Below, piece after piece: positions 35,927 to 44,571 of a DNA stretch of 64,000 bases. A program made the translations under genes and the position numbers. Positions within the stretch are counted from its first letter, which is position 1. Each line of letters opens with the position of its first letter. The notes beneath the pieces were generated by a model. That model was not told the DNA's origin and searched no databases. It worked only from the letters and a program-made list of their open reading frames with translations. Origin of the DNA: Microcoleus sp. bin38.metabat.b11b12b14.051 (GTDB lineage Bacteria; Cyanobacteriota; Cyanobacteriia; Cyanobacteriales; Microcoleaceae). The stretch spans positions 18,093-82,092 of the forward strand of contig NZ_JAAFKD010000028.1 in the NCBI RefSeq assembly GCF_013299165.1, read 5' to 3'.

Positions 35927-36274
35927 ATGCACAAGACGGCAAATACAACACAATATATACGGTTTGCCACAATACCCGAATCGATCGCACCCCGTACATT
36001 AGGAAGAGTAAAGAAAAAGCAGTCCAAAGCTGTAGCGGTGCAAGCCCCACCGATGCAACCGTCCCTAACAGGTTCGGTAAACACGCCTTCATCCCAAGGT
36101 CTAACCGCCCGCAGTATAGAGATAAGCACCCTATCGAAGACTGTATTAAAGCAGGACTCAGTACCCGTAAACCGCGAGGTAAAAATCGCAGTCCTGAATA
36201 ACCAGACTATCGCACAGATAGAAAACCAAAATTTTGTAGAGATTGGAGCCGGAACACCCCTATGGGAAAAGTAG
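35927..36274 (+). CDS. Possible small hypothetical protein overlapping the dnaK start
   Basis: 115 aa, basic N-terminus ([20 protein letters not shown]), low-complexity middle and a more structured end ([20 protein letters not shown]). Its stop lies 13 bases inside dnaK in another frame, which would couple translation. No signal peptide, no family, no strong ribosome binding site. It may equally be the transcribed leader of dnaK. Confidence 0.35.
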   Translation: MHKTANTTQYIRFATIPESIAPRTLGRVKKKQSKAVAVQAPPMQPSLTGSVNTPSSQGLTARSIEISTLSKTVLKQDSVPVNREVKIAVLNNQTIAQIENQNFVEIGAGTPLWEK

Positions 36275-38154
36275 TTGGAATTGACTTAGGTACGACAAAC
36301 TCCTGCGTCGCAGTTATGGAAGGCGGCAAACCCACCGTCATAGCCAACGCCGAAGGGGGTCGCACCACACCTTCCGTAGTAGCATATGCTAAAAATGGCG
36401 ATCAACTCGTCGGACAAATCGCCAAGCGTCAAGCCGTGATGAACGCCGAAAACACCTTTTACTCAGTAAAACGGTTTATCGGGCGTCGGGTTGACGAAGT
36501 AACCCACGAAACCACTGAAGTTTCCTACAAAGTCCTGAAAGTCGGAAACAGCCTCAAACTCGACTGTCCCGCCCGCGGCAAGCAATTCGCTCCGGAAGAA
36601 ATTTCCGCGCAAGTGTTGCGTAAACTCGTAGAAGATGCCAGCAAATACCTCGGCGAAACTGTTACCCAAGCGGTAATTACAGTGCCCGCTTACTTCAACG
36701 ACTCCCAGCGCCAAGCTACTAAAGACGCTGGAAAAATTGCCGGTATTGAAGTTCTGCGGATTATTAACGAACCTACAGCGGCGGCTTTAGCCTACGGATT
36801 AGATAAAAAGAGCAACGAAACCATTCTCGTATTTGACTTGGGCGGCGGTACTTTCGACGTATCAATTCTCGAAGTCGGCGACGGCGTATTTGAAGTGCTC
36901 GCAACTTCTGGAGACACTCACCTCGGCGGTGACGACTTCGACAAAAAAATCGTCGATTTCATCGCTAATGAATTCCAAAGAGCCGAAGGAATTGACCTCC
37001 GTAAAGATAAGCAAGCATTGCAACGTCTGACGGAAGCGGCCGAAAAAGCCAAGATTGAACTGTCGAGCGTTACTCAAGCAGAAATCAACTTGCCGTTTAT
37101 TACTGCGACTCAAGACGGGCCAAAACACTTGGACACCACCTTGACTCGCGGCAAGTTTGAAGAGCTTTGTTCCGATTTGATCGATCGCTCTCGCATTCCT
37201 GTAGAAAACGCCATCCGCGACGCCAAACTCGACAAATCTGCAATTAATGAAGTTGTCTTAGTTGGTGGTTCTACACGCATTCCAGCGGTGCAAGAACTCG
37301 TCAAAAAAATCCTCGGTAAAGACCCCAACCAAACGGTAAACCCGGATGAAGTGGTCGCAGTCGGTGCAGCAATTCAAGCCGGCGTGCTCGCAGGCGAAGT
37401 CAAAGACATCTTGTTGCTCGATGTTACCCCGCTGTCTCTCGGTGTCGAAACCTTGGGCGGCGTGATGACCAAAATCATTCCTCGCAACACCACAATTCCT
37501 ACCAAGAAGTCGGAAACATTCTCGACTGCTGTAGACGGCCAAACAAACGTAGAAATTCACGTTTTGCAAGGCGAACGGGAACTGGCTAATGACAACAAGG
37601 ATTTAGGAACTTTCCGTTTAGATGGAGTTCCCCCAGCTCCCCGTGGCGTACCTCAAATTGAAGTTACATTTGATATCGATGCTAACGGTATTTTGAATGT
37701 AGCTGCTAAAGATAAAGGTACTGGTAAAGAGCAATCGATCAGCATTACCGGTGCTTCAACTTTGCCCAGCAATGAAGTCGATCGCATGGTTCGCGAAGCC
37801 GAATCGAATGCGGCTGCTGACAAGGAACGTCGCGAAAAGATCGATCGCAAAAACCAAGCAGACTCCTTAGCTTATCAAATTGAGAAGCAGTTGGCAGAGT
37901 TGGGCGATAAGGTTCCTGAGGCTGACAAAACGAAGGTTGAAGGCTTGATCAAAGACTTGCGGGAGGCGATCGCCAAAGAAGACGACGCAGCCATCAAGAC
38001 ACTGACAACCGAGTTGCAACAAGCATTCTACGCAGTCAGCAGCAACCTGTACCAGCAAGCAGGCGGCCCCACTGACGGTGGTGCAGGCCCGACTGGCGGC
38101 CCAACTGGCGGCGACGACGACGTGATTGATGCTGACTTTACTGATGGCAAATAG
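36262..38154 (+). CDS. dnaK: Chaperone protein DnaK (Hsp70)
   Basis: 630 aa, essentially full family length. The ATPase domain has [51 protein letters not shown] and the [18 protein letters not shown] phosphate-2/adenosine elements. The linker [19 protein letters not shown] leads to the substrate-binding domain and helical lid. The tail is Gly-rich and ends in [13 protein letters not shown], close to the bacterial consensus. No dnaJ or grpE is adjacent. The position just after treZ-treY is notable, as trehalose and chaperones are both used in desiccation and heat stress. Confidence 0.97.
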   Translation: MGKVVGIDLGTTNSCVAVMEGGKPTVIANAEGGRTTPSVVAYAKNGDQLVGQIAKRQAVMNAENTFYSVKRFIGRRVDEVTHETTEVSYKVLKVGNSLKLDCPARGKQFAPEEISAQVLRKLVEDASKYLGETVTQAVITVPAYFNDSQRQATKDAGKIAGIEVLRIINEPTAAALAYGLDKKSNETILVFDLGGGTFDVSILEVGDGVFEVLATSGDTHLGGDDFDKKIVDFIANEFQRAEGIDLRKDKQALQRLTEAAEKAKIELSSVTQAEINLPFITATQDGPKHLDTTLTRGKFEELCSDLIDRSRIPVENAIRDAKLDKSAINEVVLVGGSTRIPAVQELVKKILGKDPNQTVNPDEVVAVGAAIQAGVLAGEVKDILLLDVTPLSLGVETLGGVMTKIIPRNTTIPTKKSETFSTAVDGQTNVEIHVLQGERELANDNKDLGTFRLDGVPPAPRGVPQIEVTFDIDANGILNVAAKDKGTGKEQSISITGASTLPSNEVDRMVREAESNAAADKERREKIDRKNQADSLAYQIEKQLAELGDKVPEADKTKVEGLIKDLREAIAKEDDAAIKTLTTELQQAFYAVSSNLYQQAGGPTDGGAGPTGGPTGGDDDVIDADFTDGK

Positions 38155-38194
38155 ATGGGGCTTTCCTGGTTAAACTGAGAACAGGTAGCTAGAA

Positions 38195-38233
38195 GCAAGA
38201 AACCCGGTTTTGAAGAGAAACCGGGTTTCTTGC
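38195..38233. terminator. Perfect 16-bp hairpin after dnaK (GAAACCCGGTTT family)
   Basis: GCAAGAAACCCGGTTT pairs exactly with AAACCGGGTTTCTTGC across a ~7-base loop, 40 bp after the dnaK stop. There is no T-run. It is also a solitary member of the palindrome family arrayed around the RAYT gene at 63 kb. Confidence 0.65.
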
Positions 38234-38377
38234 GTATTGTCGAATGTCGAAAGGGCGATCGGACAAAACAACAAAAAATATTACTTGAGACATAGTAAAA
38301 AAGCTAAAATATTCTGCAATAAACATCATAAAATAGCAGTAATATGATGTCTGCTCAATTAACCGCAATGAGCAAGG

Positions 38378-38455
38378 TTCGTAGTGAGGACTTCAGTCCG
38401 CTCTCAGGATGCGGACGCCAGGACGCACTACGAACGAACGAACCGTTTTTGTGAT
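38378..38455. repeat. TTCGTAGTGAGGACT...GTCCTCACTACGAA-type repeat
   Basis: TTCGTAGTGAGGACTTCAGT followed by GCGGACGCCAGGACGCACTA and CGAAC. Related to the blocks at 3942-4112 and the full hairpin at 45614-45672. Confidence 0.75.
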
Positions 38456-38489
38456 GGTAATCGACCGGACATGATATAATAGTAAGCGT

Positions 38490-38614
38490 GAAAAAACATT
38501 GCTACAAAAAAGAAATTAGAGGTTTTTACCTGTAGGGACTTATGCCAAGCTGTCTGCGGCAATTTATGATAATGACAGATAATTTATAGCTTAATAAGCG
38601 TATCAACAATTTGT
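38490..38614. repeat. Dispersed intergenic repeat, ~125 bp (copy 2)
   Basis: Matches 4182-4308 over most of its length (AACATTGCTACAAAAAA, AAATTAGAGGTTTTTACCTG, GGCAATTTATGATAATGACA, CAACAATTTGTCA), with divergence in the central GC patch. Located ~40 bp before the DUF4112 start, so it may carry a promoter or leader. Confidence 0.75.
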
Positions 38615-38650
38615 CAAAATAGCAGTAATATCGCAATCGAGAGCAATCAA

Positions 38651-39163
38651 ATGTCACGTTCTCCTATACAAACTCCCGCGACAAATACACTCAACAAATC
38701 CCAGACTGCATCCTTACGCCGTCTGCGCCGCATCAGCCACTTACTCGACAATGCAATTCCCATTCCCGGCACAAAATATCGCATCGGACTCGATCCGATA
38801 TTAGGACTCCTACCGGGCGGCGGCGACTTAATCGGATCGATTTTTGCAGGTTACGTAGTCTTCAAATCCGCGCAACTCGGAGTACCGCAAGAAACCCTAA
38901 TCCAAATGGCAGCTAACATCGTATTTGATACAGTTGCCGGCACTGTACCGGTTGCTGGAGATTTACTTGATGTTACTTGGAAAGCTAATGTCAAGAATAT
39001 GGAATTGCTAGACGCTCATTTAGGTAGCCCCGATCCAGGAAAAAAAGCTGACTGGCTGTTTGTCGCTGCTTTGTTGTTAGGTTTGATGTTAATTGTCGGA
39101 GGCGTGATTTTCTTGAGCGTGATGCTTTTTGGCTGGGTATTTCGAGTATTTACTGGACGTTGA
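38651..39163 (+). CDS. DUF4112 family membrane protein
   Basis: 170 aa. SLRRLRRISHLLDNAIPIPG with TKYRIGLDPILGLLPGGGDL and AGTVPVAGDLLDVTWKANVK are the hallmark DUF4112 stretches. A hydrophobic C-terminal segment (WLFVAALLLGLMLIVGGVIF) is a likely membrane span. The function of the family is unknown. Confidence 0.92.
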   Translation: MSRSPIQTPATNTLNKSQTASLRRLRRISHLLDNAIPIPGTKYRIGLDPILGLLPGGGDLIGSIFAGYVVFKSAQLGVPQETLIQMAANIVFDTVAGTVPVAGDLLDVTWKANVKNMELLDAHLGSPDPGKKADWLFVAALLLGLMLIVGGVIFLSVMLFGWVFRVFTGR

Positions 39164-39329
39164 TCTTAAATTTTAGGGTAAAAATGCCGATCGCACTTTC
39201 AAAAAACGCTTTTTACCATCATTAGCCCGATCGCCCAAATCTTCGCAATCCCGCATCAAAACACCTAAAATACAGATTGATCCGTGCGATCGACCCTCGA
39301 ATCTAAAATCCAAAATCTAAAATCCAAAA

Positions 39330-39616
39330 TTGGTTGACGGAGGCCCCCATCTGCGGCTACGCTTTTAAATGAAAGGTTGCTTTGCTTGCACAGGAGGCAA
39401 CCCGCGTCCCCCAAAAATCTAGTTGCACTCCCTCCACTTCGTTCCACCCAAAGCTGCTACCAACAGCAATGGACAGCATAACCGCCAAACTGGTACTAGC
39501 AGTCTGGAGGCTCGGAGTATACTAACATTCTCTGCGGCCGCCCTGCTATGCGTTGAAATGCGGGGCCGCTGGATTTTTGGGTTTCCTTAACCAACCCAAA
39601 GTCAGGAGAACATAAT
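39330..39616 (+). ncRNA. Candidate structured leader or small RNA region
   Basis: This non-coding stretch is GC-richer than neighbouring gaps and full of local inverted repeats. GGTTGC...GCAACC (~39374-39406) is one. GCGGCC...GGCCGC (~39534-39572), enclosing CCCTGCTATGCGTTGAAATG, is another. GGGTTTCCTTAACCAACCC (~39579-39597) lies just before the GTCAGGAG ribosome binding site of the next gene. It matches no RNA class I can recall (not tmRNA, RNase P or SRP RNA by their conserved cores). It could be a cis-regulatory leader or an independent RNA on either strand. Confidence 0.4.
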
Positions 39617-39913
39617 ATGTCACAGGAATTCGTGCCCGACGAAAACGCATCCGACTGTCCAAATTCGGATTCAGCAGCCGTATCGGAACAGGATGTGCTG
39701 CTGGTAACGCTTGTGGGTTCGCCCCAGGGTGTCCGGGAGACGATTCTTACTTTGTACCGATTGGGATTTGCCCAAGTTGGTGATTGGAGTCCCGTACAGC
39801 GGGCGGCCAATGCTGGCTCTGTGATGACTGTGCTGATTCGTCGGAAAGTGCGATCCTCTTCGAGGGCTGCGCTAACGACCGATCGTACACCGCCTCGAAA
39901 ATCTGAAGGGTAA
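39617..39913 (+). CDS. Small conserved cyanobacterial hypothetical protein
   Basis: 98 aa. The core VLLVTLVGSPQGVRETILTL with YRLGFAQVGDWSPVQR and GSVMTVLIRRK resembles a short family I associate with cyanobacteria. The N-terminal 25 and C-terminal 20 residues look disordered; the C-terminal tail (SSSRAALTTDRTPPRKSEG) may be recent. AGGAG lies 7 bases before the ATG. Unknown function. Confidence 0.6.
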   Translation: MSQEFVPDENASDCPNSDSAAVSEQDVLLVTLVGSPQGVRETILTLYRLGFAQVGDWSPVQRAANAGSVMTVLIRRKVRSSSRAALTTDRTPPRKSEG

Positions 39914-39939
39914 GCGGCTAGGATTTATGCACGGGTAGT

Positions 39940-40005
39940 CAGAAACCGGGTTTTTGCGAGAATAGGCGTTACAGCACGCAGATTTGCGAAAAAACCCGGT
40001 TTCTT
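39940..40005. repeat. Paired GAAACCGGGTTT palindromes
   Basis: GTCAGAAACCGGGTTTTTGC and AAAAACCCGGTTTCTTTGG in inverted orientation ~40 bp apart, the same architecture as the arrays near the RAYT gene. Lies between convergent genes. Confidence 0.85.
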
Positions 40006-40055
40006 TGGTTGAAGTGCGTAAGTCTTGTGTGATTCAGCTTATTTGATATGAGGTT

Positions 40056-40697
40056 TTAGGGTAACAATAAGAGAGTACCAATCGCGGGCAACAATTTACT
40101 GCAAGCTTCAACCAATGTCGCCGCACTCGGTAAACTAGCAATAGTTCCTTTCAAAATTTTCATTGCCGTTTTCCCGGCCTTTTGCATTGTGCTTTCTTGG
40201 GGATTTTTTCCTAATTCTGCCAAAGCTTTTACCTGCTCCAATGCTTCAGCTTTATCATCATCAGATAAATTAGTCTCAGACTCGATCGCAGTTTGTAACT
40301 CAGTCAACAATTCTTTGATTCCGGGTTTATCAGGTTCAGAAGAATCCGATAATTGATTAATCGTGTTGGCAACTGTGCCGCTGATATCACCCAAACTTAA
40401 GGCTCCCGCACCGCTGGCGTTGACAATTCCCCCTGAAATTTCAATCTTACGACTTTGATCGATTTGGTCACTCATAACTTTACTATCAGATGTAGATTTA
40501 ACTTCATTAGTAATCGTAACATTAACAGGCTGCCTAGCTAGCATTTTTACAAATTCATTTAGCTCCAAACTTTTCTGACGGTAAAATTCTATTTCTCTAT
40601 TTTTAGCTTGCAGTTCAGATTTGTGCTTGGCTTCTAAATTTGTGATAATTTGCTCATATGCTTGGATAATTCGAGTAAGATTTTCATCACTTTGCAT
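40056..40697 (-). CDS. Coiled-coil / Gly-rich motif / helical C-terminal domain protein
   Basis: 213 aa. Residues ~8-50 form a coiled coil ending in EIEFYRQKSLELNEFV, then LARQPVNVTITNE, then SDQIDQSRKIEISGGIVN, ASGAGALSLGDISGTVANT and INQL. The C-terminal ~90 residues (GIKELLTELQTAIESETNLS, KALAELGKNPQESTMQKAGK) are helical and end in a hydrophobic run (LVEACSKLLPAIGTLLLLP). The coiled coil, QP element and Gly-rich motif recur in the genes at 40713 and 41313. I recall similar tails on cyanobacterial pentapeptide proteins. Function unknown; a scaffold or membrane-acting effector with a self-assembling motif is inference. Confidence 0.75.
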   Translation of the reverse strand: MQSDENLTRIIQAYEQIITNLEAKHKSELQAKNREIEFYRQKSLELNEFVKMLARQPVNVTITNEVKSTSDSKVMSDQIDQSRKIEISGGIVNASGAGALSLGDISGTVANTINQLSDSSEPDKPGIKELLTELQTAIESETNLSDDDKAEALEQVKALAELGKNPQESTMQKAGKTAMKILKGTIASLPSAATLVEACSKLLPAIGTLLLLP

Positions 40698-40712
40698 GGT
40701 GAGGTTAGTAGT

Positions 40713-41255
40713 TTATGCTTGCTTATCCTCCTGGATAATATTAATCTTTATGGGTTGTTTAGCTAAAGTTACAGTTAGTTCTCTCATTTCAGCTATTTGC
40801 TGGCGATATAAAACGATTTCCTCATCTTTATATTTTAATTCTGCCTTGTATTTTTCGGCGATCGCCCTTAGTAACACAACATCGTCTGATTCGGAGATAG
40901 ACTCATTTTCTTGACTGAAATTAGCGGTTTCAATTTTGGTTAAGCTTTCCGAAAATGCTTCGGAAATAGCTATTTCTTGACGGTACATGGCAATTTCGCA
41001 ATCTTTAGCCCGTAATTCAGCTTGATATTTATCTTCAATAGCCTTTAATAGCAGTTCGTAGTTTTGCTTTAAATCGTGATAAGTTATAGCTGGCTTCTCC
41101 TCTGTCAGAGTATTGACAAAAATCGCAATTACTCCCTTTTCGGGATTTTCTATACTCTGGATTGACAATTCTGTATTTTGATTGGCAATCGCAGCTTGCA
41201 ATTGCAGCAGTAATTCTTTAAATTCCGGCTTTTCTGAACCTACTGATACACTCAT
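40713..41255 (-). CDS. Duplicated coiled-coil module protein
   Basis: 180 aa. The N-terminus (EFKELLLQLQAAIANQNTEL) resembles the IKELLTELQTAIESETNL helix of the neighbouring 213-aa protein. Two copies of a coiled-coil unit follow: YELLLKAIEDKYQAELRAKD + CEIAMYRQE, and VLLRAIAEKYKAELKYKDEE + IVLYRQQ. The end LAKQPIKINIIQEDKQA is the QP element without the Gly-rich motif. It lies 15 bp upstream of the 40056 gene on the same strand, so the two are probably one operon. Confidence 0.7.
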   Translation of the reverse strand: MSVSVGSEKPEFKELLLQLQAAIANQNTELSIQSIENPEKGVIAIFVNTLTEEKPAITYHDLKQNYELLLKAIEDKYQAELRAKDCEIAMYRQEIAISEAFSESLTKIETANFSQENESISESDDVVLLRAIAEKYKAELKYKDEEIVLYRQQIAEMRELTVTLAKQPIKINIIQEDKQA

Positions 41256-41312
41256 AGCTTTGATTTGGGCTGTTACGAGAGTTTGACTAAAATTATAGCA
41301 TTACTGATTTTG

Positions 41313-43244
41313 TCATGAAGGGCGATCCTCTTCGTTGGCGTAGCCCCCGTAGGGGCGGGCTGCGCTAACGGCTGAATCAGGCAACTGCTCGATGGTGTTT
41401 GCTGTTGTACCGCCATTATCTCCTAAACTTAACGATCCGGCACCCGTAGCGTTAACAGTTCCCCCTGAAATATTAAGCTCCCGACTTTGGTCGATGTTGT
41501 CGCTGGTGGCTTTACTCTCTGCTTGAGAGTGACTGTTAATGTTGATTATAGGGCTAAATGGTGGCTGAGACGCGATTGCATGATTTAAACCATCTTTTTG
41601 AGTAAAAATTCCTTTCATTAATTCTTCAGAATAATATTTGTGAATAGCAATAATTTCATCTTTGTTTTTTAATTTATCGGCTTGCCTTTGAGCTTCTAGC
41701 CTTCCTTGATAAACTTCGTCCCAAACTTCCTCAAGTTTTCCCTTATTAGTTTCTTCTGGAACTTTGAGAGTCAGTAAAACATCGTTTGCTTTTTTTTCTA
41801 TAGATTGAATTGAATCCGGTGTAATATCTGGAAATTCTTGCATCAACTTCTGAAAAGCTGCGGTAAAAGCTTCTGGGTTTATCCCATCTTTGAGCAGGAT
41901 TTGCACGGTTGTCAAAATTTTCTTATAGAGTTTCTCGAAATCACCCGGTTCAAAACACTTGTTGATGTGGTGAGGGCGGCGTTCGCGATCGTCGGTTCCT
42001 GGTTTGGGCTTTTCCAAAAAATAAACAAACCGACAGTCAACGCGATCGAGCTTTGTATTAGCGTCAATGTTCCAAGCTTCCAAACAAGCACCTGTAAAAG
42101 AAGCTGCTGTAAAATCTGTTGCCAAGGCTTGAGTTTCTGTAAGGTTTGCAAATTCCAAATTAGCTTTATGCAAGGTTGCTTCGCTGAGGTTAGCGTGCTT
42201 GAGATTAGCCTCGTTGAGATTAACGCCTGTCAGGTTTGCCCCTTGAAGATTCGCAGCCACATAAGATTTTTTGTAGCCATTGCCAGTGATGAGTAATTCT
42301 CGGACGCGGGTATCAGCTAATATCGAATTACCGACTCGCGTGCGATCGAGTTTTTCTGTATTGCGAAAGCAAGTGCGAGTCAAATTAGCTGTTCTAAAAT
42401 CTGTGCTTTTAAGCATTGCTTCAGTGAAATTGGCATCAGTTAAATCTGCACTGCGAAAACTGGTACCGCCTGTACCGACAAAGGCAATGGCAACGGTGCG
42501 AATCCATGCGTGTTTCTCATCCCCTGCCAGGGCACGCCAAGCAATGTAAATACCTGCCCCTGCCACTGCCCCTGCCACTGCCACTGCCACTGCCCCTGCC
42601 ACTGCCCCTGCCACTGCCACTGCCACTGCCACTGCCACTGCCACTGCCACTGCCCCTGCCACTGCCCCTGCCCCTGCCACTGCCCCTGCCCCTGCCGCTG
42701 CCACTGCCCCTGCCCCTGCCACTGCCGCTGCCCCTGCCGCTGCCCCTGCCGCTGCCGCTGCCGCTGCCGCTGCCACTGCCGCTGCCGCTGCCACTGTCAC
42801 TGCCCCTGCCGCTGCCGCTACCACTGCCGCTGCCGCTGCCCCTGCCGCTGCCCCTGCCGCTGCCACTGCCCCTGCCACTGCCCCTGCCCCTATACTTTGC
42901 CGAATAGTAGCTATAAAGAAGATGGCCAAAACTATCAACACAAGTACACCGGGAATAATCGTATACTGTTTGATGGCATCTGGAGTTAAAAAAACTGTTA
43001 CCCAAAGACTAACAAAGCCTGAAATCAATCCCGATATTACAGATAGAACTAGCGAGATAGTTACTAGAAAAATTGTCCAGCGCTTTTGCAGTCCAGCTTT
43101 GGCACGGGTGAAGTCAGCTTCTCTGAGGATGGCATTAGTGAAGTTTGCGCTTCGGATGTCTGCACCGATGAATTTTGCACCCGTGAGATTTTGACCTTTG
43201 AAATTGTGGCCACGGAGATTTTTACCGGAGAAGTCTTGAGGCAT
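41313..43244 (-). CDS. Pentapeptide-repeat membrane protein with microsatellite-encoded Ala/Val/Gly tract
   Basis: 643 aa. Pentapeptide block 1 (residues ~4-48: [20 protein letters not shown]) is followed by two membrane spans (~54-80 and ~97-115). A low-complexity A/G/V tract covers ~117-232. Pentapeptide block 2 spans ~255-385 ([20 protein letters not shown]). A helical region follows, then the element [14 protein letters not shown] and [20 protein letters not shown] + [20 protein letters not shown]. The last ~20 residues ([19 protein letters not shown]) are encoded by a short dispersed repeat, so the helical domain that follows this motif in the 213-aa neighbour is missing. Probably first gene of a three-gene cluster. 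Confidence 0.8.
   Translation of the reverse strand: MPQDFSGKNLRGHNFKGQNLTGAKFIGADIRSANFTNAILREADFTRAKAGLQKRWTIFLVTISLVLSVISGLISGFVSLWVTVFLTPDAIKQYTIIPGVLVLIVLAIFFIATIRQSIGAGAVAGAVAAAGAAAGAAAAAVVAAAAGAVTVAAAAAVAAAAAAAAAGAAAGAAAVAGAGAVAAAGAGAVAGAGAVAGAVAVAVAVAVAVAVAGAVAGAVAVAVAGAVAGAGIYIAWRALAGDEKHAWIRTVAIAFVGTGGTSFRSADLTDANFTEAMLKSTDFRTANLTRTCFRNTEKLDRTRVGNSILADTRVRELLITGNGYKKSYVAANLQGANLTGVNLNEANLKHANLSEATLHKANLEFANLTETQALATDFTAASFTGACLEAWNIDANTKLDRVDCRFVYFLEKPKPGTDDRERRPHHINKCFEPGDFEKLYKKILTTVQILLKDGINPEAFTAAFQKLMQEFPDITPDSIQSIEKKANDVLLTLKVPEETNKGKLEEVWDEVYQGRLEAQRQADKLKNKDEIIAIHKYYSEELMKGIFTQKDGLNHAIASQPPFSPIININSHSQAESKATSDNIDQSRELNISGGTVNATGAGSLSLGDNGGTTANTIEQLPDSAVSAARPYGGYANEEDRPS
42546..42895. 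repeat. Hexanucleotide microsatellite (CTGCCN)n within a gene
   Basis: About 58 tandem copies of CTGCCC/CTGCCA/CTGCCG with rare substitutions (CTGTCACTG, CCGCTACC). The unit of six keeps the pentapeptide gene in frame, encoding alternating Ala/Gly/Val on the minus strand; the plus strand shows spurious Pro-Leu and Cys-His frames. Its length is probably variable through slippage. Confidence 0.97.
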
Positions 43245-43352
43245 AATTTTACCCAGGGAGATAGTAGTTATTTTTTGATTGCCATCCTAGTTGTGGCGAT
43301 GCCTCTGACAAAAATCTTAACGAATCTGGCTGATTACAGCTTACCTATAATT

Positions 43353-43470
43353 CAATACGGTTCAGTTAAGACAGTCTAGTCTACCAAACGATATGAAAAA
43401 TAGACACTGCGATTGCTTCGCTAAGACGCTCGCACTCGCAATGACAAAAAAAATTCAGTTAACCGTATTA
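43353..43470. mobile_element. MITE-like palindromic element, 118 bp
   Basis: CAATACGGTTCAGTTAAG at the left and TTCAGTTAACCGTATTA at the right are imperfect inverted ends related to the element at 25461-25563. The interior is again ATGAAAAATAGACACTGCGA ...TCGCAATGAC. The copy is more diverged and slightly longer. Confidence 0.7.
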
Positions 43471-43556
43471 ACTATAATTATACAATGTCATTGCGAACGA
43501 AGTGAAGCAATCGCAGTAGATTAAAATAGCAACGCTAAACCCCGAATTAACTTCTT

Positions 43557-43844
43557 TTACAACTCATTATACAAATCTTGCCATGATTTGTTGATACTAT
43601 TAACTAAATCAATTTTCTTTTGTCTAGAACCAGCTTTAATCTGTTTCTCTCGTTCGATCGCCTCATATACATTTTCAAAAATTTCGCAGTAAACTAACTT
43701 CGTGATATTGTATTTTTTAGTAAATCCATCTATTAACTTTTCTTTGTGTTCGTAAACTCTTCTTTTTAAATCACTGGTTACACCTGTGTAAAGTACCCTG
43801 TTATGCTGATTCGTCATGATGTACACATAATATTGTTTGCTCAT
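43557..43844 (-). CDS. GIY-YIG nuclease superfamily protein
   Basis: 95 aa, a complete single domain. YYVYIMTNQHNRVLYTGVTS is the GIY-YIG signature (here YVY...YTG), followed by DLKRRVYEHK with the catalytic-type Arg and the conserved Glu in YCEIFENVYEAIEREKQIK. Short free-standing members (UPF0213/YhbQ-like) are common near repeats; their role is uncertain, possibly DNA repair or mobility. Confidence 0.92.
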   Translation of the reverse strand: MSKQYYVYIMTNQHNRVLYTGVTSDLKRRVYEHKEKLIDGFTKKYNITKLVYCEIFENVYEAIEREKQIKAGSRQKKIDLVNSINKSWQDLYNEL

Positions 43845-43884
43845 AACTGTTAATTCAAGGATGAGTCTTTAGCTTATATTATAG

Positions 43885-44395
43885 TCTCTGAGATTGCTTC
43901 GCGCGGACGCTCTCTTCGGACAATTCGGTAATCATGTCATTGCGAGCTCTTAGCGAAGCAATCGCAGGGACTTAAGATTACCACCGACAGCTCGCAATTA
44001 TAAACATAGTATAATTATTTTTTTGTCTGCGTTCAAGCCTCTGAGATTGCTTCGCGGGTACAGCAATGACAAACACACAATATTCAAGCCTCTGAGATTG
44101 CTTCGCGGGTACGCTCTCTTCGGACAATTCGGTAATCATGTCATTGCGAGCTCTTAGCGAAGCAATCGCAGGGACTTAAGATTACCACCGACAGCTCGCA
44201 ATGACAAACATAGTATAATTATTTTTTTGTCTGCGTTCAAGCCTCTGAGATTGCTTCGCGCGGACGCTCGCAATGACAAACACACAATATTCAAGCCTCT
44301 GAGATTGCTTCGCGGGTACAGCAATGACAAACACACAATATTCAAGCCTCTGAGATTGCTTCGCGGGTACAGCAACGACAAACATACAATTATGT
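43885..44395. repeat. Array of TCTGAGATTGCTTCGCG repeats with a 205-bp tandem duplication
   Basis: A ~150-bp segment at 43885-44038 is repeated at 44090-44243 (CTCTGAGATTGCTTCGCGCG, CGGTAATCATGTCATTGCGA, GGGACTTAAGATTACCACCG). It is then followed by ~54-bp units (GCCTCTGAGATTGCTTCGCG + GGTACAGCAATGACAAACAC). Many CATTGCGA/TCGCAATG inverses are present. No gene. Confidence 0.9.
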
Positions 44396-44571
44396 CATTG
44401 TGCGTATCGATCGCCCGATCGCCCTTCATCGTGCAATAATGATATGACTTGCACAAACACTCTATCAGTAGTGTCAGCCTTGCCCGCATTACTACTACAG
44501 GTAGCGTCTCAAATTTCAACTCGTGCAAATTCCCAATCAAACCGGCTGTTACTCTACACAAATTTCTCCTA

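Noticed and set aside
42506..42989. Plus-strand Pro-Leu and Cys-His repeat 'proteins' and a minus-strand Gly-Ser/Arg frame
   Set aside because: All are alternative frames of the CTGCCN microsatellite; the pentapeptide frame alone continues into recognisable domains on both sides.
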